NCBI GenBank assembly: GCA_002504845.1
Contig: DATW01000044.1
Location: 1 to 51,309, forward strand
Reading direction: 5' to 3'
Length of the DNA: 51,309 nucleotides
Source of the DNA: Euryarchaeota archaeon UBA250
Lineage (GTDB): Archaea; Thermoplasmatota; Poseidoniia; Poseidoniales; Thalassarchaeaceae
Shown: positions 26,492-35,223 of the stretch, piece after piece
Position numbering within the stretch: position 1 is the stretch's first letter
Layout of the letters: each line of letters begins with the position of its first letter
Position numbers and translations under genes: made by a program
Notes under the pieces: model-generated
What the model saw: only the letters and a program-made list of their open reading frames with translations
What the model was told of the DNA's origin: nothing
The model's database searches: none

Positions 26492-27049
26492 TCAGTTAAT
26501 GACTGAATTAGAAAGATGTACTATGAATGCCTCCTCAAGAGATACAAACTCACCCTCATCAACAGAACCCTTGATCTTCCTTAGGCCACTGAGTGTTGGG
26601 ATCGGACGCTCAGGAATCAATACCCCTCCTAGATGCCCAATCAATAGATCAGCATCGTCGCTGAGATCGTTGTAGTATTCCCGCGAGATATTCATTTCAG
26701 CCAGCGGTGAACCATCCGACTCTTCAGGAAGATAGAACAGCCAAGCACGTGAATCCCCCTCGCCTAAACCCGAACGCTTGATCCCTTCAGTGATTTGTCT
26801 TGTCCCGCCAACAATTCTCATAAATTCTGTTTCAGGGCTTCTGGCCACACTTTCTCCACGGGATTCCAGCCTCCTAAGTGCCGTCCATGCTGACCAGGCA
26901 TGATTCTCACTGGCAACGACTCCATCGCCTATCAAACCCCACCTTTCACTGGCCCTCCATTCATGCAGGGATCCAAGAAGGTCATGGATGATAATAGGTT
27001 CATGGAAGCGGATTCCCCATATTGGGAACCATGGAACCATGGTAGTCAT
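26492..27049 (-). CDS. cgi121: KEOPS complex subunit Cgi121
   Basis: A 185-residue protein with the Cgi121 (PF08617) core: GVVASENHAWSAWTALRR, ESVARSPETEFMRIVGGTRQITEGIKRSGLGEGDSRAW. The E-F-x-R and GTRQIxEAIxxxG elements are the strongest marks. Cgi121 binds tRNA 3' ends and activates Bud32 in KEOPS, which makes the t6A base at position 37 of ANN-decoding tRNAs. The archaeal protein is usually about 150 residues; the extra C-terminal part (GHLGGVLIPERPIPTLSGLRKIKGS) may be family variation. It lies 25 bp downstream of hel308, a pairing also seen in other euryarchaea (general knowledge). Kae1 and Bud32 are not in the window. Confidence 0.85.
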   Translation of the reverse strand: MTTMVPWFPIWGIRFHEPIIIHDLLGSLHEWRASERWGLIGDGVVASENHAWSAWTALRRLESRGESVARSPETEFMRIVGGTRQITEGIKRSGLGEGDSRAWLFYLPEESDGSPLAEMNISREYYNDLSDDADLLIGHLGGVLIPERPIPTLSGLRKIKGSVDEGEFVSLEEAFIVHLSNSVIN

Positions 27050-27074
27050 GACGGTCCCAGAACGTCACTCAAAA

Positions 27075-29633
27075 TCAAGCCTTGCCACTCATTCCTTTAA
27101 TTTTTGAAGACGCCTCTTTCCTGATATTGGTGGCCAATTTGACACTCCAACCCTGGAGCGTAGATAGCTTGTTGATATCCGAATCAGTCATCGATGCAAC
27201 ATCGCTAACTGACTCCAGAGACAACTTCTCAACCATGTCCCTAGCCCTTGACCTACCAACTCCACGAATTGAAACTAGCTGAATTATGTCAGATCTACAC
27301 CCATGCCTGATTCTGATTTGTACCTCCCCAAGAAGTTCAGTCAACGAATCAGCAATTGAACCACTATCCACAATACTCTCAGAAGACTCTGCAAGTATCC
27401 TGATTGACGACCGCATTAACCACTCCACACCATCTACTCGAGATCTAATATCTCCTGGTTGAACTCCCCACGAGGACTCTAGTTCACCCATCGATCGTTC
27501 CTCAATCCAATCTAATAGCATTGAAGTAGATTTAACTCGTTCAAGCTCCTCAGTAACATCAAGCGCAATGAGTCTCTCTCGATCATGGACACCTGATCGA
27601 ATTTCCATATCCTCAAGCTCACTCCGCTTTACCCATAGCTTCTGAAAATCGGGCGTTGAAATCGCTAGATGGATGAGTGAGAACGGAGTAAGCTGTCCTA
27701 CATCATCCACACCTGAGAGAATGGAGCCAGCTCTAGACAGGCCATCAGATATTATCCGACCTGAAATCGGGTTAAGATACAGCCTTGCCACGGTTCTTCC
27801 AAGCCCTGTTGCTCGATACGTCATCGACAGAGATTCAGGCGACTCCAGAGATATCCTTTCAACATCACTCGCACGACTGAATCCGAAGACAGCAGGCCCT
27901 TTTCTCGGACTTATCACACGTCTTTCCAGCGATTCTCGTTGGATATTCTCAACTCTTACCAATCCTCCTGCGACCTTTGCCCAATCCGGCAGATCATCTC
28001 CCCAATCTTCTTCCGGCTCCTCTGAAAATTCAATCTCAGATATTCTCTCAGCGACTTTACGATCTTCCCCAGCTCTTTCTATCATGCCATTGTCTGCCAA
28101 CCATACGATTGACCGGTCGATCCTCGATTCCATCTCCTCTTTATCCAGGGAATCTGCAAGAAATGTTTGAGCTAGGAATGAGCCAAGTGCGAATCTGTCA
28201 TTCAAACCCCCTGTCGCTATCAATGCCAACAGATGGGTCAATAGAGCCGGGTCTTCCTCAGCGATGGATGAATTAGGATTTGCAAGTTTGGAGACTATCG
28301 GCTCAATTCCTCCAAGTAAATATCGATCCACGATAAACTGCTCCTCATCCGAATTCTTGGCTAATATCATGCCTTCGCCATGAGGGTCATAACCGGGTCT
28401 ACCAGCTCTCCCTAGCATCTGACGAACCTCGATTGCTCTGATCGGCATAGATCCCCCTGCAGCGGAATTCCATCTCCTATGATCCCTTATCACGACCCTT
28501 CTTGAAGGTAGATTCACTCCTTGTGCTAAGGTCGGAGTGGCCACAAGTGCCGTCAAATTACCCATTCTGAATGAATCTTCTATGATTCTCCTCTGTCGAG
28601 AGGAAAGTCCCGCGTGATGAAATCCAATTCCTCTTGAAACAGATTCAGCTAATGCCTTGCTCATAGTAGTCCCCTCGCTAGCACCAGTGATCGACTTCGA
28701 AATACTCTCCCAATTTTCTATTCGAGATCGTATACCTTCATTTCCTTCTCTTTCGGAAATACGCCTGATATGCTTAGATAATTCTCGAGCTTCTTTTTGT
28801 GCTGAAGCCCTTGAATTTACGAATATGAGAGTTTGCCCCCCTGTCTCCATCGCATCGAGTACCAATGCCCTAAGATTCTGATTGGGGTTGCCAGATATTT
28901 CTCTAGGTGAGGGCAGATCTCTCTCAACCATCCCATCTATTCTGTGAATCTTCAAATCTAGCCCATTCACAGTACCCGATTGAAGCTCTACGGGACGCCA
29001 TTCAGATTTTACCAGATCAGCTTTGAGCCAATTCGCCACTGAATCTGAATTTCCAACAGTAGCAGACAGGGCTATGATTTGACATCCAGGCCTCTCATGC
29101 CTTATCCTGGCAATTATGATCTCGAGTGTAGGACCTCTACCAGGGTCATCAAGAAGGTGGAACTCGTCAATCACGACCGCTTCCACATTATCCAGAAAAT
29201 TTGGACGGGTTCGGATTAGAGAATCAAGACGCTCACTAGTACAGACAAGAACATCCCAGTCATGTAGAGAACCCATCTCCTCTCCTCTATCCCCAAGAGC
29301 AAGACTTGCTTTGAGTCCAACTCCTTCGCATAGCGCATGTATCTCTTCGTGTTTTTCGCTAGCCAATGCCTTCAGCGGAACCACATAGATGCCCCTTCCC
29401 CCCTCGCTTGAAATTACCTTCTGAAGCATGCATATGTGTGCAACTAGAGATTTCCCACTTGCCGTAGGAATTGATAGCATCAGATTCCTGCCTGTCAGGC
29501 CATGCCTGAGGGCTTTCTCTTGAGGGGGGTAAAGAGAATCTATCCCGAGTACATTCTCAATCGAATCAGCCAGTCTGCTATCGATGCCGAGAGAGCGAAC
29601 TCTGGCCTGCGAACCAACTTCCATTGTGACCAT
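27075..29633 (-). CDS. hel308: Hel308-type Ski2 DNA helicase
   Basis: An 852-residue superfamily 2 helicase. Visible motifs: Q-motif-like YPPQEKALRHGL, Walker A PTASGKS (about residue 57), DEFH box (about 137-140, DEVH/DEIH in many relatives), SATVGN, VNSRASAQKEA, GFHHAGLSSRQRRIIED, ATPTLAQGVNLPSRRVVIRD and RQMLGRAGRPGYDPHGEG (motif VI). A winged helix, ratchet domain and C-terminal helix-hairpin-helix (VSIRGVGRSRARDMVEKL) complete the Hel308 plan. It unwinds forked DNA at stalled replication forks, interacting with RPA and PCNA in known archaea. The DEFH and somewhat longer length make it divergent but not degenerate. It is the first gene of a minus-strand run with cgi121. Confidence 0.93.
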   Translation of the reverse strand: MVTMEVGSQARVRSLGIDSRLADSIENVLGIDSLYPPQEKALRHGLTGRNLMLSIPTASGKSLVAHICMLQKVISSEGGRGIYVVPLKALASEKHEEIHALCEGVGLKASLALGDRGEEMGSLHDWDVLVCTSERLDSLIRTRPNFLDNVEAVVIDEFHLLDDPGRGPTLEIIIARIRHERPGCQIIALSATVGNSDSVANWLKADLVKSEWRPVELQSGTVNGLDLKIHRIDGMVERDLPSPREISGNPNQNLRALVLDAMETGGQTLIFVNSRASAQKEARELSKHIRRISEREGNEGIRSRIENWESISKSITGASEGTTMSKALAESVSRGIGFHHAGLSSRQRRIIEDSFRMGNLTALVATPTLAQGVNLPSRRVVIRDHRRWNSAAGGSMPIRAIEVRQMLGRAGRPGYDPHGEGMILAKNSDEEQFIVDRYLLGGIEPIVSKLANPNSSIAEEDPALLTHLLALIATGGLNDRFALGSFLAQTFLADSLDKEEMESRIDRSIVWLADNGMIERAGEDRKVAERISEIEFSEEPEEDWGDDLPDWAKVAGGLVRVENIQRESLERRVISPRKGPAVFGFSRASDVERISLESPESLSMTYRATGLGRTVARLYLNPISGRIISDGLSRAGSILSGVDDVGQLTPFSLIHLAISTPDFQKLWVKRSELEDMEIRSGVHDRERLIALDVTEELERVKSTSMLLDWIEERSMGELESSWGVQPGDIRSRVDGVEWLMRSSIRILAESSESIVDSGSIADSLTELLGEVQIRIRHGCRSDIIQLVSIRGVGRSRARDMVEKLSLESVSDVASMTDSDINKLSTLQGWSVKLATNIRKEASSKIKGMSGKA

Positions 29634-29686
29634 GCTTCAAGTCAGGGCGCTAAAGGATGCCGAATGTATGAGACATCTATTTTCAA

Positions 29687-30169
29687 TCAAGACCATCTGT
29701 GAAATGCCGGATGGCCCTCTTTAACTGCAACAAAAAGTCCCTTGCCTTCCGCACATAGAATCCCATCTGCCTCGAGAGTCATCTCAATTTTCATCCGATC
29801 ATCCCATTTCGATTCATCCACTGCTTTCGCCCTGATAACCAATTTTGAGTTTGAAGGAGTCGGCCTTCTTAGATTGACAGTGTAACTAGCAGTTACTGTG
29901 CATGGAGGCTCATCTAAACCATCTCTGTCCATGATTGCGATAGCAGCAGCCCAATTCCCGTGACAATCAAGCAGAGTCCCTATTATGCCACCATTTACCA
30001 TGCCCGGAAATGCTTGATGCTCGGGCGAAGTGTCGAATTCCATTACGAGGCCATCTTCTGAACGAAAAGACCGAATTCTTAGGCCGTTTAAATTGGAAGG
30101 ACCACAACCAAAGCAGATGCTGTTACTAGCATACCTTTCTTGAACAGACATGTCGCCTACATCACTCAT
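29687..30169 (-). CDS. Hotdog-fold thioesterase (PaaI-like)
   Basis: A 160-residue hotdog protein. The signature is HQAFPGMVNGGIIGTLLDCHGNWAA (residues about 50-75), where the substrate-binding helix follows the strand, then TVTASYTVNLRRPTP and LVIRAKAVDE in the beta sheet. An N-terminal CFGCGPSN with two cysteines precedes the fold and resembles similar N-termini in this superfamily. These enzymes hydrolyse acyl-CoA thioesters; chain specificity cannot be told. It is divergent from the desuccinylase-like gene and lies 53 bp upstream of hel308. Confidence 0.85.
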   Translation of the reverse strand: MSDVGDMSVQERYASNSICFGCGPSNLNGLRIRSFRSEDGLVMEFDTSPEHQAFPGMVNGGIIGTLLDCHGNWAAAIAIMDRDGLDEPPCTVTASYTVNLRRPTPSNSKLVIRAKAVDESKWDDRMKIEMTLEADGILCAEGKGLFVAVKEGHPAFHRWS

Positions 30170-30223
30170 ATTCGATGTCTAAAAGAATACGAATTCAATC
30201 ATTGCGGAACTAATCCTCCCTCA

Positions 30224-31588
30224 GTGCCACTTATCTCGGACCCCCACCTCCCATGGGCGTTGAGTGACGATTCTGGAACTAAGGATTCCAAAAAAGGAGT
30301 CAAACGCGCTTCGAAGAGGCGAAGATCCCCCTTGAAGGTGGTAAACCAGATACCGAAGAGGAGACGAAGAGAAATCGAAGACGCAACTGAAGAAAAATCT
30401 TCCAGCCCAGAAGCATGGTCTCGAAAATCTGGTCAGAAAAATCACAAGATCGAACGTAGAATGACCAAACCGGGCGTAGTCCGTACAGTACCATTCGACT
30501 TGATAGATACTGAGATTGGCGAATCCTGGTCGATACCAATAACCGTTGTTCATGGGGCTAGGCCGGGCCCGACAGTAACCCTTCTCGGAGCTGTGCATGG
30601 GAATGAATTGGTAGGCCCACAGGCACTCACCTTCCTTCAATCGAGCCAGATACTCGGGGAAGGTAAGGCGATTGATGCAGGAGTAATGGCAGGAACACTG
30701 AGGATAGTGCCGATCGTCAATCTCCCCGGTTACAGGAGGAGAACACGATATATTCCAGATGGAAGAGATTTGAATCGATTCTTCCCAGGTAGAGATGGAG
30801 GGAACACCACGCAGAGAATAGCCTTGAGATTGTGGGAACATATCGCCAAGACTAGTGACTTCATAATCGATCTACATTCAGCAGCAAGTGGCAGGACAAA
30901 TATGCCTCATATACGGGCGAATCTTGCACATCCCCCCAGTAGCATGCTTGCAAGGGCATTCGGAACTGAAGTGCTTCTTGATGGCCTCGGGCCAAGAGGT
31001 TCTTTGAGAAGAGTCTCCAATGAGCATGATCTTGGATGTATAACATTCGAAGGAGGCGGTGCAGATTCACTAGATTCAGATGCTGTACAGGTTGCAACAT
31101 ATGGTATATTGAACATACTACGACATCTGCATATGATCCCCGGATATCCGAGCAGCCCAAGATTTAGACTCTTAGCATCCGGCTCAATATGGATACGATC
31201 GGATCATGGAGGGCTCCTGGATGTACTGGCTCCTGTAGGATCTCTAATAGAAGCAGATGAGGTCGTTGCTACTGTAACCGATCCAGAACATGCTAGAGAA
31301 TCTGTAGAGATCCGCTCCCCAGGAAGGGGTCTGTTGATTGGAATGGCAACTCACCCATTCGTTACATCCGGAACTCCCATAGGACATCTTCTGCCGCTGA
31401 AGAGAGGGCTATCGACGATAAAAAGTAGACTAGATGAAGACGATGTCCTAATGCTCAGTGGAGTGCTCGAAGACCCAATCTGGCGAGAAGAAGATACAGA
31501 AGACATAGACCTCGAGTCATTGGATGAACCTTCTCCCGACGGATGGACGAGCGTTGATGATCCGATGCTCGAAGAGGAAGATGATTGA
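30224..31588 (+). CDS. Succinylglutamate desuccinylase/aspartoacylase family enzyme with basic N-terminal extension
   Basis: The catalytic domain starts near base 30461 (an ATG gives 375 residues). GTG 30224 adds about 79 residues that are strongly basic (KKGVKRASKRRRSP, PKRRRREIED) and look truly coded. The M14-like zinc domain shows HxxE in GAVHGNELVGPQ, RDLNRFFPG (substrate Arg), His in FIIDLHSAASGR, and Glu in CITFEGG as catalytic acid. A C-terminal sandwich (RSDHGGLLDVLAPVGSLIEADEVVATV) is as in the AstE/ASPA family, with a final acidic tail (EEDTEDIDLESLDE). The family removes N-acyl groups from amino acids; the substrate is unknown. The start could also be TTG 30140, which would overlap the divergent thioesterase. 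Confidence 0.78.
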   Translation: MPLISDPHLPWALSDDSGTKDSKKGVKRASKRRRSPLKVVNQIPKRRRREIEDATEEKSSSPEAWSRKSGQKNHKIERRMTKPGVVRTVPFDLIDTEIGESWSIPITVVHGARPGPTVTLLGAVHGNELVGPQALTFLQSSQILGEGKAIDAGVMAGTLRIVPIVNLPGYRRRTRYIPDGRDLNRFFPGRDGGNTTQRIALRLWEHIAKTSDFIIDLHSAASGRTNMPHIRANLAHPPSSMLARAFGTEVLLDGLGPRGSLRRVSNEHDLGCITFEGGGADSLDSDAVQVATYGILNILRHLHMIPGYPSSPRFRLLASGSIWIRSDHGGLLDVLAPVGSLIEADEVVATVTDPEHARESVEIRSPGRGLLIGMATHPFVTSGTPIGHLLPLKRGLSTIKSRLDEDDVLMLSGVLEDPIWREEDTEDIDLESLDEPSPDGWTSVDDPMLEEEDD

Positions 31589-31598
31589 AACGATAATT

Positions 31599-34500
31599 TC
31601 AGTTACGATCGAAATCTGGAGCACGAGGTATATTTCGCGGGGGCGCCGCCTCGTGAATATGCTGTTCTGAGAATCCATACGCCTCAAGTGCCTCTTTCAG
31701 AACAGCTCTTCTCCTAGAGACCATTCCAGTCACTGCAACGGATATTGCCAGAAATAGTGCTATGCAACCGATAATTGCGAATCCAAGAGGCCCGCTAATC
31801 GTATCCAACAATTGCTCAGACAGAGTCGGGGGTTCAGACCAAGTTCGAACATCGAGACTCCATACAAGAATCGTCTGAATTCCTGAATCAACTACACGGA
31901 GCTCAAGCACGTGTGATTCGGACGATTCACAGAGGTTACTCAGAATATCCTCTTCAGCACAGCTAAGAGGGCCGATTTCGATCGAACCAAGATCTCCTGT
32001 TTCATATTGATTGAGTGGAATTCCGTTCAAAGACCAATACATGGTTGCATTGACTCCCTCTGGGATGTCCGGGGCCATTATGGCCATCGAATCATTAGAC
32101 GCCTCCCACACTATCACAGCACCAATGGGATGCCCGAGTTCTGAAAACCGATCGATACCCTCATCCACCAGAGCATTACAGTTCTGATCTAAACCATCCC
32201 AAAGCTCATCCGCATCAGGTCTTATCTCGGGGTCCAGATCATCACAATCATCGAACCAGTAGTATCCGTCCATATCTTCATCAGAGTCGAATGATTTGGG
32301 ATTCGTCTCGAATATCAATATCTCATCCCCGTCGCTCATTAAATCACCATCTGTGTCATAATTCAATGGCTGAGTATCGTGGACATGCACTTCATCATAG
32401 TCTGAAAGACCATCTCCATCACTATCCAAGTCAATGAAGTCCTCATCAGAGAAACCATCGCAATCATTGTCTTTCTTATCTAAAATTTCTATTCCAACTG
32501 GAGATGAGTTCGCATCTTGATCATCACAGTCCTCGAACCAATAGAAACCATCAGCATCCTCGTCATTATCGAAAACAAGTGGGTCCGTGGAACTTATACT
32601 GATTTCATGTCCGTCTGAAAGGCCATCTCCGTCCGAGTCGGGATGAAATGGATTAGTGAATCGTAAATTGAATTCTTCGTAGTCGGAAAGGCCATCTGAA
32701 TCGGAATCTGCATCGAGATAGTCCTCATCGATCTCATTATCGCAGTCATTATCGATTCCATCCAAGTATTCCAAAGCATCTGGCGATATTAGGGGATTCG
32801 AGTCATCACAGTCCTCGAACCAATATCTGCCATCTGAGTCTGAATCCACATCAGCAAGTAGAGGATTTGTGAAGTAAATTAGAACCTCATCTCCATCCGA
32901 GAGCCCGTCGCCATCTGTATCGTGATCGAGATAATCCGTACCATGGATGTGAAATTCAGGCCAATCCTTCAACCCATCATTGTCTCTATCGGTGAAATTG
33001 TACCCCTCGTCGACCATCTGATCGCAATCGTCATCGATACCATTCAGAATATCCGGTCTACCAGGGTTTACACTCGGATTCGAATCATCACAATCGTCGA
33101 AATGATAGTACAAATCACCATCAGCATCTGGGTCAAATATCAATGGGTCACTCCCATAGATTGCGATTTCTTGCCCATCTAGCAATCCGTCCCCATCAGT
33201 ATCTGAGTTCAGTGGATCCGTGAGGAAATTTTCCACCTCATCACCATCCAGTAGTCCGTCAATATCGCTATCGGATACAAGTGGGTCAGTACCGCTCTCA
33301 ATTTCGAAGGCGTCATCGAGACCATCATCATCTGAGTCTGAATCATATGGGTCCGTGCCGTGAATATTGATCTCATCTACGGTCAGAAGCCCGTCACCAT
33401 CATGGTCGCTTTCAAGATCAACGCCATGTAGGGTCAGGCCCCATGAATTCAGAGTCCCAGTGACCCCCGGCGAGGAGTCTTTCAATCTCAACGTCCAGTT
33501 ACCTGCAGCAGACTCCCCCCAGTGATGGACACTTCCGTAAATCCAATCCTGGATATCATCTCCAGTATCTCCATTTGAACTCTTGAGAACCGAGATAGTC
33601 CCGGCAGGCGACATCAATTCAATATCGAGGTCTCCTCTGTTCGAATGTGATATATCTATCATGATACTTACCGATTCGATACTCATATTGTCTGTAACTG
33701 TGAATTGAGACTCGACCCATCCGCTCTCATCTGGGATCGATAGAGGAGTCGTTGTTGGCCCGTATGTAGCGTTCGATTCAGGTACTAAGTTGGTCCAATT
33801 TGATGCCATAGAGGTCGCTGCCCCTGCATCTATGACTCCAAATCCATACTTGTGCGAAACGAGATGGCCTGCACCATTAGACGCCCAAGACACATCGTTG
33901 AAGTCATTCTTTTTCGAGGTTAGAACTATGATCTCTTGGACATCTCTCCACGATAGATTTCCATTTGCCTCAAGCATAAGTGAGATAACTCCAGATACCA
34001 GAGGAGTGGCACTTGAGGTTCCTCCAAAGGAATGTGTCACGTCTCCCCCATTATATCCAGAGGATCCAGCTACGTCTGTCGTAGTTATGCCTTCACCATC
34101 CCCCTCCGAGGGGGCAGCCACAAGGATATTCGCTCCAGGTTCAGCGTACCACGACTGTACACCGTTGTGATCTACTGCTGTCACGGCGATTGTGAATCTA
34201 TTGTTTGTGAATCCATCCGCATTCGAGTCATCATCATTCTGTAGTCCATTTCCTGCTGCGAAGGTGTAGATATTACCCAATCCGCCTCGCCCATTGTACA
34301 CACCATTCTCGATTGCTGAAAGTGTCAATGGACCCGGCCCTGAAATAGTTGCACCATCATCAGAGGGCCCCCATGAGTTTGAGTATATGTCGATGTCTTG
34401 GGGCATGTAACCAAGTGCAGAAGCATCCAATGAATCACCGCCCCAACATGCAATTAGTCTGCTTCCTGCCAGATTCGCCCCGAACCCCGCTCCTGTAACG

Positions 34501-35195
34501 TCTATCCCATTATTTCCTGCGGCTGCCGCCACTCCTCCTGCAGCGGTTCCATGAGCATCGTTTCCAGAGGGAGCGGGGTCCGAGTCCGAATCGCAGAAAT
34601 CATATGACGTCGAGGCTTCATAGTTGGGGCTGAGATCCGGATGTGTATGGTCAAGGCCATCATCGATAATCGAGATGGTCACCCCTGAACCATTGTAGGA
34701 GTTCCACGCTCCTGTGATGTTCACATCTTCCCCCTGCAAACCGCCTGTCTGTCCTGTATTGGAGAGATGCCACTGTTCAGGGAAATCGGGATCATTTGGG
34801 ATTAACCTAGGCGTCTTTTCCTGCTGTTTATCGGGTATGAATAACTCGATGAAATCTAATTCTTCGAGCGTTTCAAGCACTTCCAAAGATTTAGCAGATT
34901 TGTAAGGAGTCCACACATACGTTCCATCCATCCAACTCACGGCTTCCAAATGTCCGCTTGGGAGGACATCGACGAGGAAATCCATTTCCTCCTCGCTCAG
35001 AAGTATCCAACTACCCTTGTGGTCTTCATATGAACCACTATCCGAAACGGCTCTTTCGAAGGCTGCAGAAACCTCCGGAGAAAACTCCTCTAGGATTGTG
35101 TATCCGTCAGAAGATTCAGCAGAAACCAATCCTCCGGCCACGCTTCCAATGGGCGATAAAATCAGGATGAAGGCGATCGCTATTGAGTATCGCAC
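31599..35195 (-). CDS. Secreted subtilisin-like protease with P-domain and calcium-repeat stalk
   Basis: About 1,198 residues from GTG 35195, which gives a clean signal peptide (RYSIAIAFILILSPIGSVAGG). The open frame reaches 35273 but would overlap the upstream gene by 50 bp. A propeptide-like part is followed by the S8 catalytic domain. The triad is Asp in SIIDDGLDHTHPDL (about residue 175), His in NDAHGTAAGG (about 216) and Ser in GGTSSATPLVSG (about 395), with oxyanion-region motifs in between. A proprotein-convertase P-domain follows (SVSIMIDISHSNRGDLDIELMSPAG, WTLRLKDSSPG). A stalk of TSP3-like DxDxDGL and four MopE-type DDCDD...DNDCD motifs comes next. A transmembrane helix (GPLGFAIIGCIALFLAISVAVTG) and a short basic tail anchor it. 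It probably digests extracellular protein; calcium is expected to stiffen the stalk. Confidence 0.92.
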   Translation of the reverse strand: MRYSIAIAFILILSPIGSVAGGLVSAESSDGYTILEEFSPEVSAAFERAVSDSGSYEDHKGSWILLSEEEMDFLVDVLPSGHLEAVSWMDGTYVWTPYKSAKSLEVLETLEELDFIELFIPDKQQEKTPRLIPNDPDFPEQWHLSNTGQTGGLQGEDVNITGAWNSYNGSGVTISIIDDGLDHTHPDLSPNYEASTSYDFCDSDSDPAPSGNDAHGTAAGGVAAAAGNNGIDVTGAGFGANLAGSRLIACWGGDSLDASALGYMPQDIDIYSNSWGPSDDGATISGPGPLTLSAIENGVYNGRGGLGNIYTFAAGNGLQNDDDSNADGFTNNRFTIAVTAVDHNGVQSWYAEPGANILVAAPSEGDGEGITTTDVAGSSGYNGGDVTHSFGGTSSATPLVSGVISLMLEANGNLSWRDVQEIIVLTSKKNDFNDVSWASNGAGHLVSHKYGFGVIDAGAATSMASNWTNLVPESNATYGPTTTPLSIPDESGWVESQFTVTDNMSIESVSIMIDISHSNRGDLDIELMSPAGTISVLKSSNGDTGDDIQDWIYGSVHHWGESAAGNWTLRLKDSSPGVTGTLNSWGLTLHGVDLESDHDGDGLLTVDEINIHGTDPYDSDSDDDGLDDAFEIESGTDPLVSDSDIDGLLDGDEVENFLTDPLNSDTDGDGLLDGQEIAIYGSDPLIFDPDADGDLYYHFDDCDDSNPSVNPGRPDILNGIDDDCDQMVDEGYNFTDRDNDGLKDWPEFHIHGTDYLDHDTDGDGLSDGDEVLIYFTNPLLADVDSDSDGRYWFEDCDDSNPLISPDALEYLDGIDNDCDNEIDEDYLDADSDSDGLSDYEEFNLRFTNPFHPDSDGDGLSDGHEISISSTDPLVFDNDEDADGFYWFEDCDDQDANSSPVGIEILDKKDNDCDGFSDEDFIDLDSDGDGLSDYDEVHVHDTQPLNYDTDGDLMSDGDEILIFETNPKSFDSDEDMDGYYWFDDCDDLDPEIRPDADELWDGLDQNCNALVDEGIDRFSELGHPIGAVIVWEASNDSMAIMAPDIPEGVNATMYWSLNGIPLNQYETGDLGSIEIGPLSCAEEDILSNLCESSESHVLELRVVDSGIQTILVWSLDVRTWSEPPTLSEQLLDTISGPLGFAIIGCIALFLAISVAVTGMVSRRRAVLKEALEAYGFSEQHIHEAAPPRNIPRAPDFDRN
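32140..33415 (-). repeat. Four tandem MopE/TSP3-like coding repeats in the S8 protease stalk
   Basis: Within the protease gene, units of roughly 95-105 residues recur. Each has an aromatic lead, DDCDD or EDCDD, about 18 residues, then IDNDCD-like and DED/DEG, followed by EF-hand-like runs such as DSDGDGLSDGDE. MopE motifs fall at about 33060-33140, 32730-32830, 32430-32540 and 32140-32260. An N-terminal run of DxDxDGL units (about 33180-33410) precedes them. Repetition is at protein level and imperfect in DNA, so it is a domain array and not a CRISPR or microsatellite. Confidence 0.85.
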
Positions 35196-35223
35196 ATCCT
35201 CAGGACTCCGAACATGGTAAAAA

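Noticed and set aside
30221..30841. 206-aa minus-strand frame over the desuccinylase-like gene
   Set aside because: The plus frame carries a full set of zinc and substrate motifs; the minus frame is Cys/Trp/Phe-rich shadow sequence.
32140..33415. Possible CRISPR or DNA tandem repeat
   Set aside because: The repetition is coded protein sequence with imperfect DNA identity, no constant spacer length and no cas genes nearby.
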